A model generated the notes under the pieces. The model searched no databases and was not told the origin of the DNA. It saw nothing but the letters and a program-made list of their open reading frames with translations. From assembly GCA_022360015.1 (NCBI GenBank), contig JAKSDQ010000180.1:62001-126000 (forward strand): a DNA stretch of 64,000 bases. The letters are read 5' to 3'. Below, piece by piece: positions 1 through 7,827 of this stretch (positions within the stretch are counted from its first letter, which is position 1; every line of letters begins with the position of its first letter). A program made the translations under genes and the position numbers. Source of the stretch: Cytophagales bacterium (lineage in GTDB: Bacteria; Bacteroidota; Bacteroidia; Cytophagales; Cyclobacteriaceae).

Positions 1-76
1 TTATTCTTTTAATCAACTGACTTTCAGAACTGTCCAGGTTGCTTGCTCTCGATTTTCCACCGGTAGTACTCCCCAT
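1..76 (-). CDS. N-terminus of a gene cut by the window edge
   Basis: An open frame begins with ATG at 76 on the minus strand and runs off the left edge with no stop (25 codons). The visible peptide starts MGSTTGGKSRASNLD and ends SESQLIKRI. The ending resembles the start of region 2 in ECF sigma factors, where a D/E-x-x-LI-x-RI stretch precedes a GDE-x-AF segment. That would suit the neighbouring FecR-like domain genes, but 25 residues are too few to name a family. The assignment is a guess; the open frame is what is seen. Confidence 0.35.
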   Translation of the reverse strand, partial: MGSTTGGKSRASNLDSSESQLIKRI

Positions 77-472
77 GTTCACCTTGTATATATTAAGTTT
101 CGATTAACAAATTATGATGTTAAAAACTATGTAAGATAAATATTCTGGAAAAGATTTCAAGATTTTATGTAAAAAAAATTCGAGATTTTTGACCGCAACA
201 GGTGCTTAATAGCTATAGAATGACACAATAGCATTAAGTGATTTTAACATCAAAAAATCTACAACTTACTGAAAAACAAGACATTCAAACCCCTTTATTT
301 GACCCGTCATAAGTACACAACCCATATAATTCAATAATTTTAGTCGCTTCAGCAGGTTTTATGTAATCCTATGTTTTTCATCAATTTTTTCAGGTTCTAT
401 TTTTGGGAAAAAAGTTTATCTTAACAGGTAAAAATAAATTTATGCCTGGAATTCGGTGAAATTGGATGCCGC
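77..472. other. AT-rich gap without a visible gene
   Basis: About 400 bases of AT-rich sequence between the edge gene and the first FecR-like small protein. I see no coding frame with a plausible product, no strong hairpin followed by a T-run, and no repeat. It should hold the promoter of the left-edge gene. Confidence 0.6.
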
Positions 473-847
473 TTATTCAAAAAAATTCTTTATCCTTCGG
501 AAAACGCCTTTTACCTTTGCTACCAGTTGCAAGCCCAGGTTGGTGTTTTTTTTCTCAACTTTTTTGAGGATGTGGGCAATTTTCCGGTTCAACTGTCTGT
601 TCTCTTCTTCGAGCTGTTTGAGGAATTCTTCCCTGATTTTTAACTGCAGCAACTTCCTTTCGAATTCACAACTAGTGTGGTACACTTCGTTTATCTCCAT
701 GTAATCCCACAATTTGGCAAGAATTCCCAGGATTTCTGCGTGAGATTGGTCATCCTCCAGAAGGGCATAGAATTTTTCCAGCTCTTCTTTGGTTTTGAGG
801 TTCTTGTCAAAAAACTTCTGAAATAATTGGTCGACGTTGTTTATCAT
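473..847 (-). CDS. small protein with FecR N-terminal-like domain and coiled coil (copy A)
   Basis: A 124-residue cytoplasmic protein with no signal peptide or membrane segment. Residues 1-52 (start MINNVDQLFQKFFDK, then an LWDYMEI motif near 46-52) match the same region of the two genes at 1056-1241 and 1402-1710. This all-helical module resembles the short cytoplasmic anti-sigma segment at the N-terminus of Bacteroidota FecR proteins. Residues 58-105 are rich in E, K, L and R with a heptad look, probably a coiled coil; the tail is basic. Unlike a true FecR it has no transmembrane helix and no periplasmic FecR domain. It could bind a sigma factor or dimerise with its paralogues. The family call is an inference. 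Confidence 0.6.
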   Translation of the reverse strand: MINNVDQLFQKFFDKNLKTKEELEKFYALLEDDQSHAEILGILAKLWDYMEINEVYHTSCEFERKLLQLKIREEFLKQLEEENRQLNRKIAHILKKVEKKNTNLGLQLVAKVKGVFRRIKNFFE

Positions 848-881
848 GAAAGTAACATTTTTTAATTTCGCAAATCTCCAT

Positions 882-902
882 TTGTACAGTCCGTGTACAA
901 AT
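882..902. repeat. inverted repeat upstream of copy A
   Basis: A perfect 7-bp inverted repeat, TTTGTAC (882-888) and GTACAAA (896-902), lies about 35 bases before the start codon of the 473-847 gene. It could be an operator or a 5'-leader hairpin. Nothing else supports either role. Confidence 0.4.
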
Positions 903-1055
903 TAATACACGTATTACTGTCTGAACTCCCGGGTATAAGTAATTTTTTTTACTTGATTACTGTGGAGTTTATCGCAATTCCGGATATGATTGACGGTTTG
1001 CGCTTTAAATGCTATAATTTAATCTGCCCGATATCCTGCCAGGTAAAAACAATTT

Positions 1056-1241
1056 TCAAAGCAAATGCTCGATTTCAGCACCCGCCGTTATTTCCATGTA
1101 GTCCCACAACTCATTAAGGAGTCTTAGAAGGTGAGGGTCATTTTCCAGATCGAGTAAACAGATACTAAACCTTTCCCATTCCTGTTTATCAATATTTTTA
1201 TCCACAAATTGCTGGAATAACTGGTTGATTTCTTTATTCAT
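1056..1241 (-). CDS. small protein with FecR N-terminal-like domain (copy B)
   Basis: A 61-residue protein when started at the ATG at 1241, which has AAAGG about 8 bases upstream; an in-frame ATG at 1247 would add two residues. It consists almost entirely of the module shared with its neighbours: INQLFQQFVDK, a central acidic D-x-x-N-D segment, then LLNELWDYMEI, followed by only ten more residues. It therefore looks like the minimal stand-alone form of the domain, perhaps truncated relative to copies A and C. It is soluble and probably helical. Function is unknown; a sigma-binding or decoy role is an inference from resemblance to FecR. Confidence 0.55.
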   Translation of the reverse strand: MNKEINQLFQQFVDKNIDKQEWERFSICLLDLENDPHLLRLLNELWDYMEITAGAEIEHLL

Positions 1242-1401
1242 TCCCATAGCCTTTCATGATTTGCCGATGTTTGGTTCATTCTGACTTGATCGTAAATTAA
1301 GATGGTTTACAGCGGAATTCCAAAGCATTATTGCTTTTTTCCGTAGGGTAATAGGCAGGCATAAATCGAAGTGTTTTGAGCCCAGGTACTGTCTGATAAA
1401 C

Positions 1402-1710
1402 TCAACATCCGCTTGTTAGCTTTTTTATGATTGTCTTGATTTCATAAAATCGTTGGGCAGTTTCCACAATGTATTTGTCAAGTTTCTCACCTTTTTGGTC
1501 CAGCTTTCCGGTAATCTGCTTGTCAGCATCGTCTTCTTCACGGTTAGCAGTTAGTTTCACATAGTCCCATAATTCATTCAGTAGCTGTTTAATCTGAGCG
1601 CTGTTATCAGGGTCCATCAGATAGGTGTAGAACCTTTCACGCTCTTCAGAAGTGAGGGTTTTATCAACGAACTTCTGAAACAGCTCGTTAATGGTGTCAT
1701 TCGTTTCCAT
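1402..1710 (-). CDS. small protein with FecR N-terminal-like domain (copy C)
   Basis: A 102-residue protein started at the ATG at 1710 (METNDTINELFQKFV); an upstream ATG at 1743 in the same frame would add eleven residues not shared with the paralogues. Residues 5-52 carry the common LFQKFVDK, ERFYTYLMDPDN and LLNELWDYV motifs. The remaining half is charged and helical, ending in a single cysteine. There is no membrane segment. The region upstream (TTTGGAATTC, then ACCATCT and AATTTA) resembles that upstream of copy B, so gene and promoter were probably duplicated together. Sigma-factor binding is an inference. Confidence 0.55.
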   Translation of the reverse strand: METNDTINELFQKFVDKTLTSEERERFYTYLMDPDNSAQIKQLLNELWDYVKLTANREEDDADKQITGKLDQKGEKLDKYIVETAQRFYEIKTIIKKLTSGC

Positions 1711-2259
1711 AGCTCTTAAAATATTTGAAAAATGACTGTACACTAAATTAGATGGTTATCTAAAATACAACTTTCAGTGGCAGAATTCCAAATATTCCCG
1801 GATTTTTTGTGAGTGCAGACCAAACCAACAGCAAAGCTGAGAAGAAAACAAAGATAAAAGCTTTAAAATTAGGTTGTTATGTAAATTATTTGTACTTTGT
1901 CTACTATCTACAGACAACATAAAAACGGAAATTAAATAAGACCTGTGGTTGTCACAGGAAGTAATTTGAATCCGGCTAATTTGTTATGCCAGCAATTGTA
2001 TTATTAATGTAACCAGTTAAAATCTTTTTTTTTGATGTAACCCTGTTCGACCGGCAAAGGCAGGAAGGTGGCAATATGTCATTTCTTTTTACCAAACCTT
2101 TAGGCCTTCAACCGGCGACTACTATGGAATCCATTTTACACATCCTAAATTATTTTAAGTTATGGTTTAGGGAAACTGTAGGCTGTCAGGCCTCCTCGCG
2201 GGAAAGGCCCGGTGGTCTATTCTATTTAATCAATTTTAACCAATCTAAATTTTATTAAC
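1711..2259. other. non-coding stretch with leader of small lipoprotein gene
   Basis: This gap holds the divergent promoters of copy C (leftward) and the 52-residue lipoprotein (rightward). A TTG followed after 16 bases by TACTTTG (around 1874-1899) loosely fits the Bacteroidota promoter. Just after it is a perfect 6-bp hairpin, CCTGTG/CACAGG, at 1942-1958. If transcription starts there, the leader is about 355 bases long. GC-rich stretches near 2050-2120 and 2185-2215 stand out from the AT-rich surroundings and may fold. I could not match them to a known riboswitch. Confidence 0.35.
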
Positions 2260-2418
2260 ATGAAAAAGTTAGTTATTATGTTTGTGATCTTACTGGCTCC
2301 TCTCGCATTCACCGCTTGTAATGAAGATGCTATTGATGATGTACAGCCGCAGGTTGTGGAAACTGAACAAGCTTCACTTACAGAAGGTGAAGAGGCCGAG
2401 GATAAGGGCAACCGATAA
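2260..2418 (+). CDS. small acidic lipoprotein, 52 residues
   Basis: The peptide begins MKKLVIMFVILLAPLAFTAC, a classic signal peptide with lipobox (AFTAC) and the lipidated cysteine at residue 20. The mature part is only 33 residues, very acidic (NEDAIDD, then TEGEEAEDKG) and ends NR. An ATG with an A-rich leader (TTTATTAAC) starts it, and a strong terminator follows 16 bases after the stop, so it is a monocistronic unit. Small lipoproteins of this kind are common in Bacteroidota and rarely have assigned functions. The acidic residues after the cysteine may act as a surface-export signal. No homologue is recognised. Confidence 0.75.
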   Translation: MKKLVIMFVILLAPLAFTACNEDAIDDVQPQVVETEQASLTEGEEAEDKGNR

Positions 2419-2433
2419 TTGGTAAAACCAGAG

Positions 2434-2456
2434 GCGGGCGAACTTCGCCCGCTTTT
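2434..2456 (+). terminator. rho-independent terminator of the small lipoprotein gene
   Basis: Perfect 7-bp GC-rich stem GCGGGCG/CGCCCGC with a 5-base loop AACTT, followed by TTTT and further T-rich sequence. Confidence 0.85.
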
Positions 2457-3037
2457 CTTATTTTCATGCATGAATAACATATTTTCCTGTACCCTGCAAT
2501 GGATACGGATTACATATACCACTGTTACTTTATTTATGTCCGGATTGGTAGCAATAGTTTTCCAATTATAGGTTGTAATCAGGCAAGTTTTTAACTAGGG
2601 TACAGTTGACTAAAGTTAAAAACATTAACCATTTCAAGCTTTAGTCAAAGGCTGATCCTAGTCATTAGTTTTTTAAGAGACTCATTGATTGGTCAAAAGA
2701 CCAATGGCGGGAACGTCCGATCACGCTATTTGTGATCGGAGCAATTTTATTTTTATATAAATTTTTGATTATCATTTACTTATAACTATTCAGACTAACA
2801 CTGCCCCCTTGAGTGGGCAGGGGGTGTTATAAAATGCCAAATTAAATAGCATTTCACCTCCTTTGGTTATAGTGGCTCTTATTGGATGGCCCACTGGTCC
2901 CGAGTAGATAATGCCATAATAACACTGCTTTAAAATATCTGTATTAAACATCATATGAGACTGTTTTTACCTGTTTTTTTAAAAACCGTAAAAAATACGT
3001 ATCTTCGTAACAACAGCTATTAAATCATACAATTTTT
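2457..3037. other. non-coding stretch with two hairpins
   Basis: No convincing coding frame. Two hairpins stand out. One is a perfect 8-bp stem, CCGATCAC (2717-2724) and GTGATCGG (2732-2739), followed by a T-rich run. The other is a bulged CCCCCT/AGGGGG stem between 2797 and 2828. They could end a transcript or structure a non-coding RNA. The last 100 bases are AT-rich and include TATCTTCG near 3000, a weak promoter match for the TPR gene. Confidence 0.45.
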
Positions 3038-4465
3038 ATGAAAAACCTTTGTTTAGTGATATTCTTTTTCGGTTTAGGGGTTTGCAATTCACTGAATGCA
3101 GGATCTAACCCCTGGAAGCATTTGTCTTCAGATCGGCAGATAGATTCCCTCACGGCATACGTTCAAAAATTCAGTGAGAAAAATCACGACTTAACAATAG
3201 CATATGCCCAATGGTTGAGGAAGGTTGCCCATGAAACAAAAAATGATGAAGCCATGGTTTTCGCTCTCATAGAGTTGGCATGGGCGCATAAAAAAAAGGA
3301 CAATCTGGATCAAAGTATTCTATACTATTTTGATCTGGAAAGGATCAATAAGCAATTAGGGGACATTGGTGGTCAGGCTACAGCCTATTTTAACATCGGT
3401 CAAATCTTTGCAAAAGTTTACGAATACGATAAAGCTTTAAACTATCTGGAGCGAGCCAAAGACTTTTATGAAGAAGCAAAACAGTATGGCAAGGTCAGTA
3501 AAGCTTTATATGAAATAGCTACCCGTTATATTGAGAAAAAACAGCCTGATATTGCTACAAAACGGTTGAAACAAGCGCTCGAGGTGTGCCAGGATGAAAT
3601 GGACGCCCATCGGTCAATGATCTACAACCGGTTGGGATGGGCCGCTAAAGATCAACATAATTATGTTTTGGCAAGAGACTATTATTATAAGTCAATTACG
3701 GTTTTAAATCAACCAGAAGATTATGACAAGAAAAGAGCCATCGCCTTTAACAATATTGGAGAGACGCATTTATTAGAGGGGAGACGCGATTCGGCGGCCT
3801 ATTACTTTGATAAGGCCATAAAGATAAAAAATAACTTAGGCAATCATGAATCCTCTCTTGAGACGTTAACCCAACTGGCAAGACTTGCCTATGAGTATGA
3901 TCAAATTGAGATGGCTAGAAAATATCTTGATCAGGGCATTGCGAACATGAATCTGGCTAAACCCAGTCAAAAATTGGTTGAAGCTTTAGAATTAATCACC
4001 ATGATTGTCAACGATCCGAAATACGAATCCCCTATTCCTTATAAAGATGTAACCTATTACATGAATTTACAGCAGCAACAGCTTAGTGCCTTACAGGATT
4101 TGAAAGATCAATTGAATAAAACCACCGGACGTTACCATGTTCAGGCGGGAATCAGCCAGGATAAATTTGAACAGGAACGCCGTACGCTCTATGCCTCTAT
4201 TAACAAGCAGAACTACTGGAAATACGGTCTGAGTGGTGCATCAGTTGTGTTATCCTTTTTGGTAGTTTTTGGTTTTTTTCGTGTAAGGAGAGAGAAGCGC
4301 GAAAAACAAACTGTTTTGCAGGATAAAGACGCCTTTGTTACCGAACAGGTGAAAAACTATGACCAACGGATTTTGCAGATGCTCATCGTGAAGGCTGAAT
4401 ATGAAGAGATGAAAACCAGGCTCAAAAAGGATTTCGGGTTGGATGATGAGGATTTTTCCACGTGA
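3038..4465 (+). CDS. TPR-repeat membrane protein
   Basis: A 475-residue protein with an N-terminal signal peptide (1-21), about six tetratricopeptide repeats between residues 70 and 315 (for example ATAYFNIGQIFAKVYEYDKA and AIAFNNIGETHLLEG), a single transmembrane helix near 396-416 (GLSGASVVLSFLVVFGFF) and a charged coiled-coil tail of about 60 residues. This is the layout of Bacteroidota TPR sensor proteins in which a periplasmic TPR domain is joined through one helix to a cytoplasmic kinase or LuxR-type output, but here the output domain is missing and the protein ends after the coil. It may act by recruiting a partner. It is monocistronic. Confident in architecture, not in role. Confidence 0.85.
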   Translation: MKNLCLVIFFFGLGVCNSLNAGSNPWKHLSSDRQIDSLTAYVQKFSEKNHDLTIAYAQWLRKVAHETKNDEAMVFALIELAWAHKKKDNLDQSILYYFDLERINKQLGDIGGQATAYFNIGQIFAKVYEYDKALNYLERAKDFYEEAKQYGKVSKALYEIATRYIEKKQPDIATKRLKQALEVCQDEMDAHRSMIYNRLGWAAKDQHNYVLARDYYYKSITVLNQPEDYDKKRAIAFNNIGETHLLEGRRDSAAYYFDKAIKIKNNLGNHESSLETLTQLARLAYEYDQIEMARKYLDQGIANMNLAKPSQKLVEALELITMIVNDPKYESPIPYKDVTYYMNLQQQQLSALQDLKDQLNKTTGRYHVQAGISQDKFEQERRTLYASINKQNYWKYGLSGASVVLSFLVVFGFFRVRREKREKQTVLQDKDAFVTEQVKNYDQRILQMLIVKAEYEEMKTRLKKDFGLDDEDFST

Positions 4466-4749
4466 TAGGGTTTCGTTGTTTCCCGAAAGTGGTTGCTTAA
4501 CCTTTCAATGTAATCAAATAACCAATAGTAATTTGTAGAGCTTATGGTTTGACTGTATGTTATATCATGACTGCCTTAGAGGAGATGCAATCGAATATTG
4601 TTGTTTCCTTACAGTGACAATCAGGGGCAGATTTCATAAGTCAATGTGAATTTAATCCGAAGCTTATTTTTCAACATAGAGGACAGCCCCGGGAGGAAAA
4701 ATGCCAGGACTGGAAGAAAAAGGTTTTGACTGAAAGGAAAAATATGCAG

Positions 4750-5784
4750 CTAGCGCAGGGCTCCGGTTTCAAAACTGATATTGAGTTTACGGGCCAGGAT
4801 TTTGCGGAGGTCGGGGGTGGTTTTGGGGTCTATGAGGTTGAGGGAGTAAACGTGACAAAGTTTATCAATCAGGGCTATTCCCGCCTGGGTGTTGGTGGCT
4901 GGGCCGGTAACAATGTCGGGTTTAAAATGGAAAGCGTTCATAATTCCATGTACGGCGTAAGGGTCGGATGCACAGAGCACCGAACATTGCACATTACCGC
5001 TTATCAATTCTACAGCCCTCCTGCCATTGTAAGGCTCCAGGGGTGAGGCACCAATTTCAATTACCGCCAAATCGGCATGCTTTGCAGCCATGTGGCTAAA
5101 AACAGGGGTCATTGAATCAACATAGTCTTTTTCATCACAGATGGTGGAAGGCAGGCCGGCATCCACAAAATCGTATATCCAGTCAGCGCCGGCATCATGC
5201 ATGCTAAGTACGTCGCGATAGCGGCCGGCGCCGGTGAGTTTGGCCCCTAAAACCGATAAACCGGCCATCTTGAATTGCCTGATAATAATTCGGGCCACGG
5301 TAGTTTTGCCGGCAGACATGGAGGAGCCTACGATAACCACCGTCGGGGTTCGATACTTTTTCTTCGGTAAAGGTTTCAAAAAATTCCGCATACGTTGCTT
5401 CCTGCCGTTAATGTGCACATGGCCCTGGTACTTTATGGGGATCAAATCCGGGAGTAGAGTGGACCTGCTGGTCATTTTTCCAAATAAACCAGCGCCGGTG
5501 AGTACATGCATCATATGGTCATTACCTACGGCTTCCCAGGTGCCGGTGGCCTCCATGGTAGCCGACCTGATACCGAATACACCCACCAGCAAATCCCCCT
5601 GGCCAGCGTCGGCCATCCTGCCGTTTACTAATTCAATTTTTAATACATTCCGGGGTTTTTCTACTGAACATACCACATAATCTCCGGTTTCCCACTGCTC
5701 TTTAGGCAAAGGCTTTACCTGAAAGTTCCCATCAGGCAGGCTGGAAATACGAGTGAGCGAGGTAAATATGTAACGGCTGTCCAT
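4750..5784 (-). CDS. P-loop NTPase, BioD/DUF1611-like
   Basis: A 344-residue soluble protein. Residues 1-140 form a beta-rich domain that I do not recognise. From 148 there is a nucleotide-binding domain with the motif GSSMSAGKTT (153-162), the G-x5-GKT form of Walker A seen in dethiobiotin synthetase, MobB and DUF1611 proteins. Further on, ADLAVIEIGAS and CSVLCASDPYAVHG suit the SIMIBI class. Some DUF1611 proteins are reported to act in D-glutamate or murein-peptide metabolism; whether this one is a true member is uncertain because its N-terminal half looks different. It is the last gene of a unit with an M20 peptidase and a flavin reductase, with two bases between this gene and the peptidase, so it probably acts on the same amino-acid-like substrate. 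Confidence 0.7.
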   Translation of the reverse strand: MDSRYIFTSLTRISSLPDGNFQVKPLPKEQWETGDYVVCSVEKPRNVLKIELVNGRMADAGQGDLLVGVFGIRSATMEATGTWEAVGNDHMMHVLTGAGLFGKMTSRSTLLPDLIPIKYQGHVHINGRKQRMRNFLKPLPKKKYRTPTVVIVGSSMSAGKTTVARIIIRQFKMAGLSVLGAKLTGAGRYRDVLSMHDAGADWIYDFVDAGLPSTICDEKDYVDSMTPVFSHMAAKHADLAVIEIGASPLEPYNGRRAVELISGNVQCSVLCASDPYAVHGIMNAFHFKPDIVTGPATNTQAGIALIDKLCHVYSLNLIDPKTTPDLRKILARKLNISFETGALR

Positions 5785-5786
5785 GG

Positions 5787-6962
5787 TCAGTTTCTATTGC
5801 GGCTGGTGACCGGTTCGGAAAGCAGCAAAAGGGTAAGTAAAGCGGTCCTTTCCGGCATTTTGTCAAGTGCTACATTTTCGTGAATGGCATGGGCACCACT
5901 GCCTACGGCTCCCAGCCCATCCAGGGTGGCCGTATAAAGACTGGTGATGTTTCCATCAGAACCCCCGCCTGCCTGGGCCTGGGAAATGGGTATGTTCAGA
6001 GCGCTGGCAGCTTTTTTGGCCTGATCCCAAAGTCTCAAATTACGGGGTGTGGCCTCCATAGGAGGTCTCCCTATTTTTCCACTTACCTCTATGGTAATGT
6101 CGGGATCGGCTGACTTCAAATTCTGTATTTTTTCGGTAATTTCAGTGGCTTCCTTTTGGGTAGGTACGCGAACATCAACTACCGCTTTGCTTTCCGGAGC
6201 TACCACATTGGGGCTTATGCCACCTTCAATCATGCCCACATTGACACTGATGCCTCTCTCCGGATTATTCAGTTTAAACAATTGCTGAATAACTTCAGAA
6301 AGCGCCACGATAGCACTGGCGCCTTTTCCCGGTTCCAGACCAGCGTGAGCGGCCTTGCCTTTTACTATAATGTTAAACCGTCCGATACCCTTTCTGGTAG
6401 TTTTTAACCGGCCAGCAGGGCCTAAAGAAGGCTCTAACACAAAGGCCCTGTCGGCAATTGCTGCCAGCCGGCGTATGGCTGCACGGGACTCATGGCTACC
6501 GATTTCTTCATCAGTATTAATCAATACAACCGGCGTAACTGTATAATTCAACCGCAATTCCCTGATAGTCTTCAGCGCATAAATAATTTGTACAATGCCT
6601 GCTTTCATATCATAAACACCGGGGCCGTACATTTTTCCATCCTTTACACCCACAGGCATTTCTTGCACTGTGTTGAGAGGCCATACAGTGTCACCATGGC
6701 CCAGCAGCAGTTGCAACGGTCGTCCCTTACGACGGGCTACAGGACTGGCCAGCAGAAAGCCACCGGTATTTTTGCCCGGATAATGCCTGGCTTCATAGCC
6801 TGTCTCCCATAAAGCGATGCTGATTAACTTGAGTACAGGGGGCTGGGACTCCTTAACGGTGGAAGGCGACTCCAGCCTGGACAGCTTTTCAAGCAGATGC
6901 GACATTTCCTCCTTGCATTGATCAAGATGGTTCATTATCGAAGATGCCAGTACGGAAATCAT
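5787..6962 (-). CDS. M20 family metallopeptidase, carboxypeptidase G2-like
   Basis: A 391-residue zinc peptidase without a signal peptide. Family motifs are intact: GHGDTVWP (metal ligand H89, D91), YDMKAG (bridging D118), TDEEIGS (catalytic E152, ligand E153), an E at 177 in LEPS, and a C-terminal GAHAIHE (last metal ligand). A dimerisation domain lies roughly at 190-300. The pattern is closest to glutamate carboxypeptidase/CPG2 and ArgE/DapE relatives, which cleave N-acyl or peptide bonds next to a free carboxylate. The start could also be M10 or M20. It lies between the flavin reductase gene (2-base gap upstream) and the P-loop gene, so the three are probably one operon. The substrate is unknown. 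Confidence 0.88.
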   Translation of the reverse strand: MISVLASSIMNHLDQCKEEMSHLLEKLSRLESPSTVKESQPPVLKLISIALWETGYEARHYPGKNTGGFLLASPVARRKGRPLQLLLGHGDTVWPLNTVQEMPVGVKDGKMYGPGVYDMKAGIVQIIYALKTIRELRLNYTVTPVVLINTDEEIGSHESRAAIRRLAAIADRAFVLEPSLGPAGRLKTTRKGIGRFNIIVKGKAAHAGLEPGKGASAIVALSEVIQQLFKLNNPERGISVNVGMIEGGISPNVVAPESKAVVDVRVPTQKEATEITEKIQNLKSADPDITIEVSGKIGRPPMEATPRNLRLWDQAKKAASALNIPISQAQAGGGSDGNITSLYTATLDGLGAVGSGAHAIHENVALDKMPERTALLTLLLLSEPVTSRNRN

Positions 6963-6964
6963 AA

Positions 6965-7573
6965 TTATTTATTAAAGTCTGCCGGAAACGGAAAAGCGTT
7001 GGTATCTTTTACAATTGAAAAACGGCCCGGGTTCAGATAGGTGATCAGTGGAGATTCAAACAATAATTTTTGATCGTCTTCCAATGATGGCCTGAAAGCA
7101 TCCTTGTGCACATGACTCGCTATCACCTTGCCTGTAATCAGGCTGTTAACCCCAAACCCATCGATAATCCTGTCTAATTCACATTCCAAAAACAGGTAAG
7201 ATGCTTTGAGAAATATACCGCCGATTATTTCGGCGGGAATGGTTTCCATAGTCTCTAAAATTGGTTTGAAACCACTTTTATCGACCCTTGCAGAAGCTGT
7301 AAGACTGGTATTGACAATTTGATCTGCCTGCGGATAGCTTACGGTGAAGACTTTGTGATGTTTGATGTTGTGATAGGTTCCATGCCGCGGGGTACACATA
7401 AAACCAAAGTAATTGCTCCATCCCATCGGCATTGCCAGGTGTTTTGGCGCAAGATCATAAACTTCCCCCTCTTTTGAACCTACCACCACCAAAGGGGCAA
7501 CGGTAAAAAAATAATCCCAGATAGGAAAATCGACATCCAGTGTAATAAGTGACGGATCAGATGGATTTTTCAC
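6965..7573 (-). CDS. flavin reductase family protein
   Basis: A 202-residue FMN-binding split-barrel protein starting with GTG at 7573. Features typical of the family are the early PLVVVGSKEGEVYDLAPKHL stretch, the FGFMCTPRHGTYHNIK segment around residues 57-72 that would contact flavin, and the later ECELDRII and GKVIASHVHKD beta strands. Such proteins reduce FMN with NAD(P)H or act as flavin-dependent enzymes on small aromatic or amino-acid-derived molecules. It is the first gene of the leftward unit with the M20 peptidase and the P-loop NTPase, and lies divergent from a LysR regulator, which probably controls it. Confidence 0.78.
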   Translation of the reverse strand: MKNPSDPSLITLDVDFPIWDYFFTVAPLVVVGSKEGEVYDLAPKHLAMPMGWSNYFGFMCTPRHGTYHNIKHHKVFTVSYPQADQIVNTSLTASARVDKSGFKPILETMETIPAEIIGGIFLKASYLFLECELDRIIDGFGVNSLITGKVIASHVHKDAFRPSLEDDQKLLFESPLITYLNPGRFSIVKDTNAFPFPADFNK

Positions 7574-7746
7574 AGGTTAAAAAATTGTTTGCCTTAAATT
7601 AATTATTTATTACGGTCATATTCAATGATTATCATTAGCCGGCTAAGTGACCTGGGTCAGGGTTTTTTGAGGGCAGAGGGTGGTGGACGGCATTTGACTG
7701 ACTTTTCACCGGTTTTCTGATCGTTTTCAGCGCGTTTTTCGTTACC

Positions 7747-7779
7747 AGTCATAGTATAATTCAAAGTCATACTATGACT
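7747..7779. promoter_or_regulatory. palindromic pair in the divergent LysR promoter region
   Basis: An 11-bp arm AGTCATAGTAT (7747-7757) faces ATACTATGACT (7769-7779). The right half contains a complete 15-bp palindrome AGTCATACTATGACT (7765-7779). It sits between the divergent flavin reductase and lysR genes, where a LysR regulator would bind. The same 15-bp unit occurs at 40087-40119, next to leuS, which argues that it is not solely an operator for this locus. Confidence 0.6.
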
Positions 7780-7827
7780 ATCACGGAATTACACTAAATT
7801 AGTAAAACACATTCAATCACCACAACT

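Noticed and set aside
2041-2220. Possible c-di-GMP or other riboswitch (GC-rich blocks with CCGGCAAAGGC)
   Set aside because: I could not align it with the conserved core of any riboswitch class I know.
2076-2258. 60-codon frame preceded by AGGAAGG, ending just before the small lipoprotein gene
   Set aside because: The peptide has no recognisable features, Bacteroidota rarely use Shine-Dalgarno sequences, and the region is better explained as a leader. A leader peptide cannot be excluded.
4726-5046. Plus-strand open frame of 106 codons
   Set aside because: It lies antisense to the P-loop NTPase gene, has no family resemblance, and arises from the codon pattern of the real gene.
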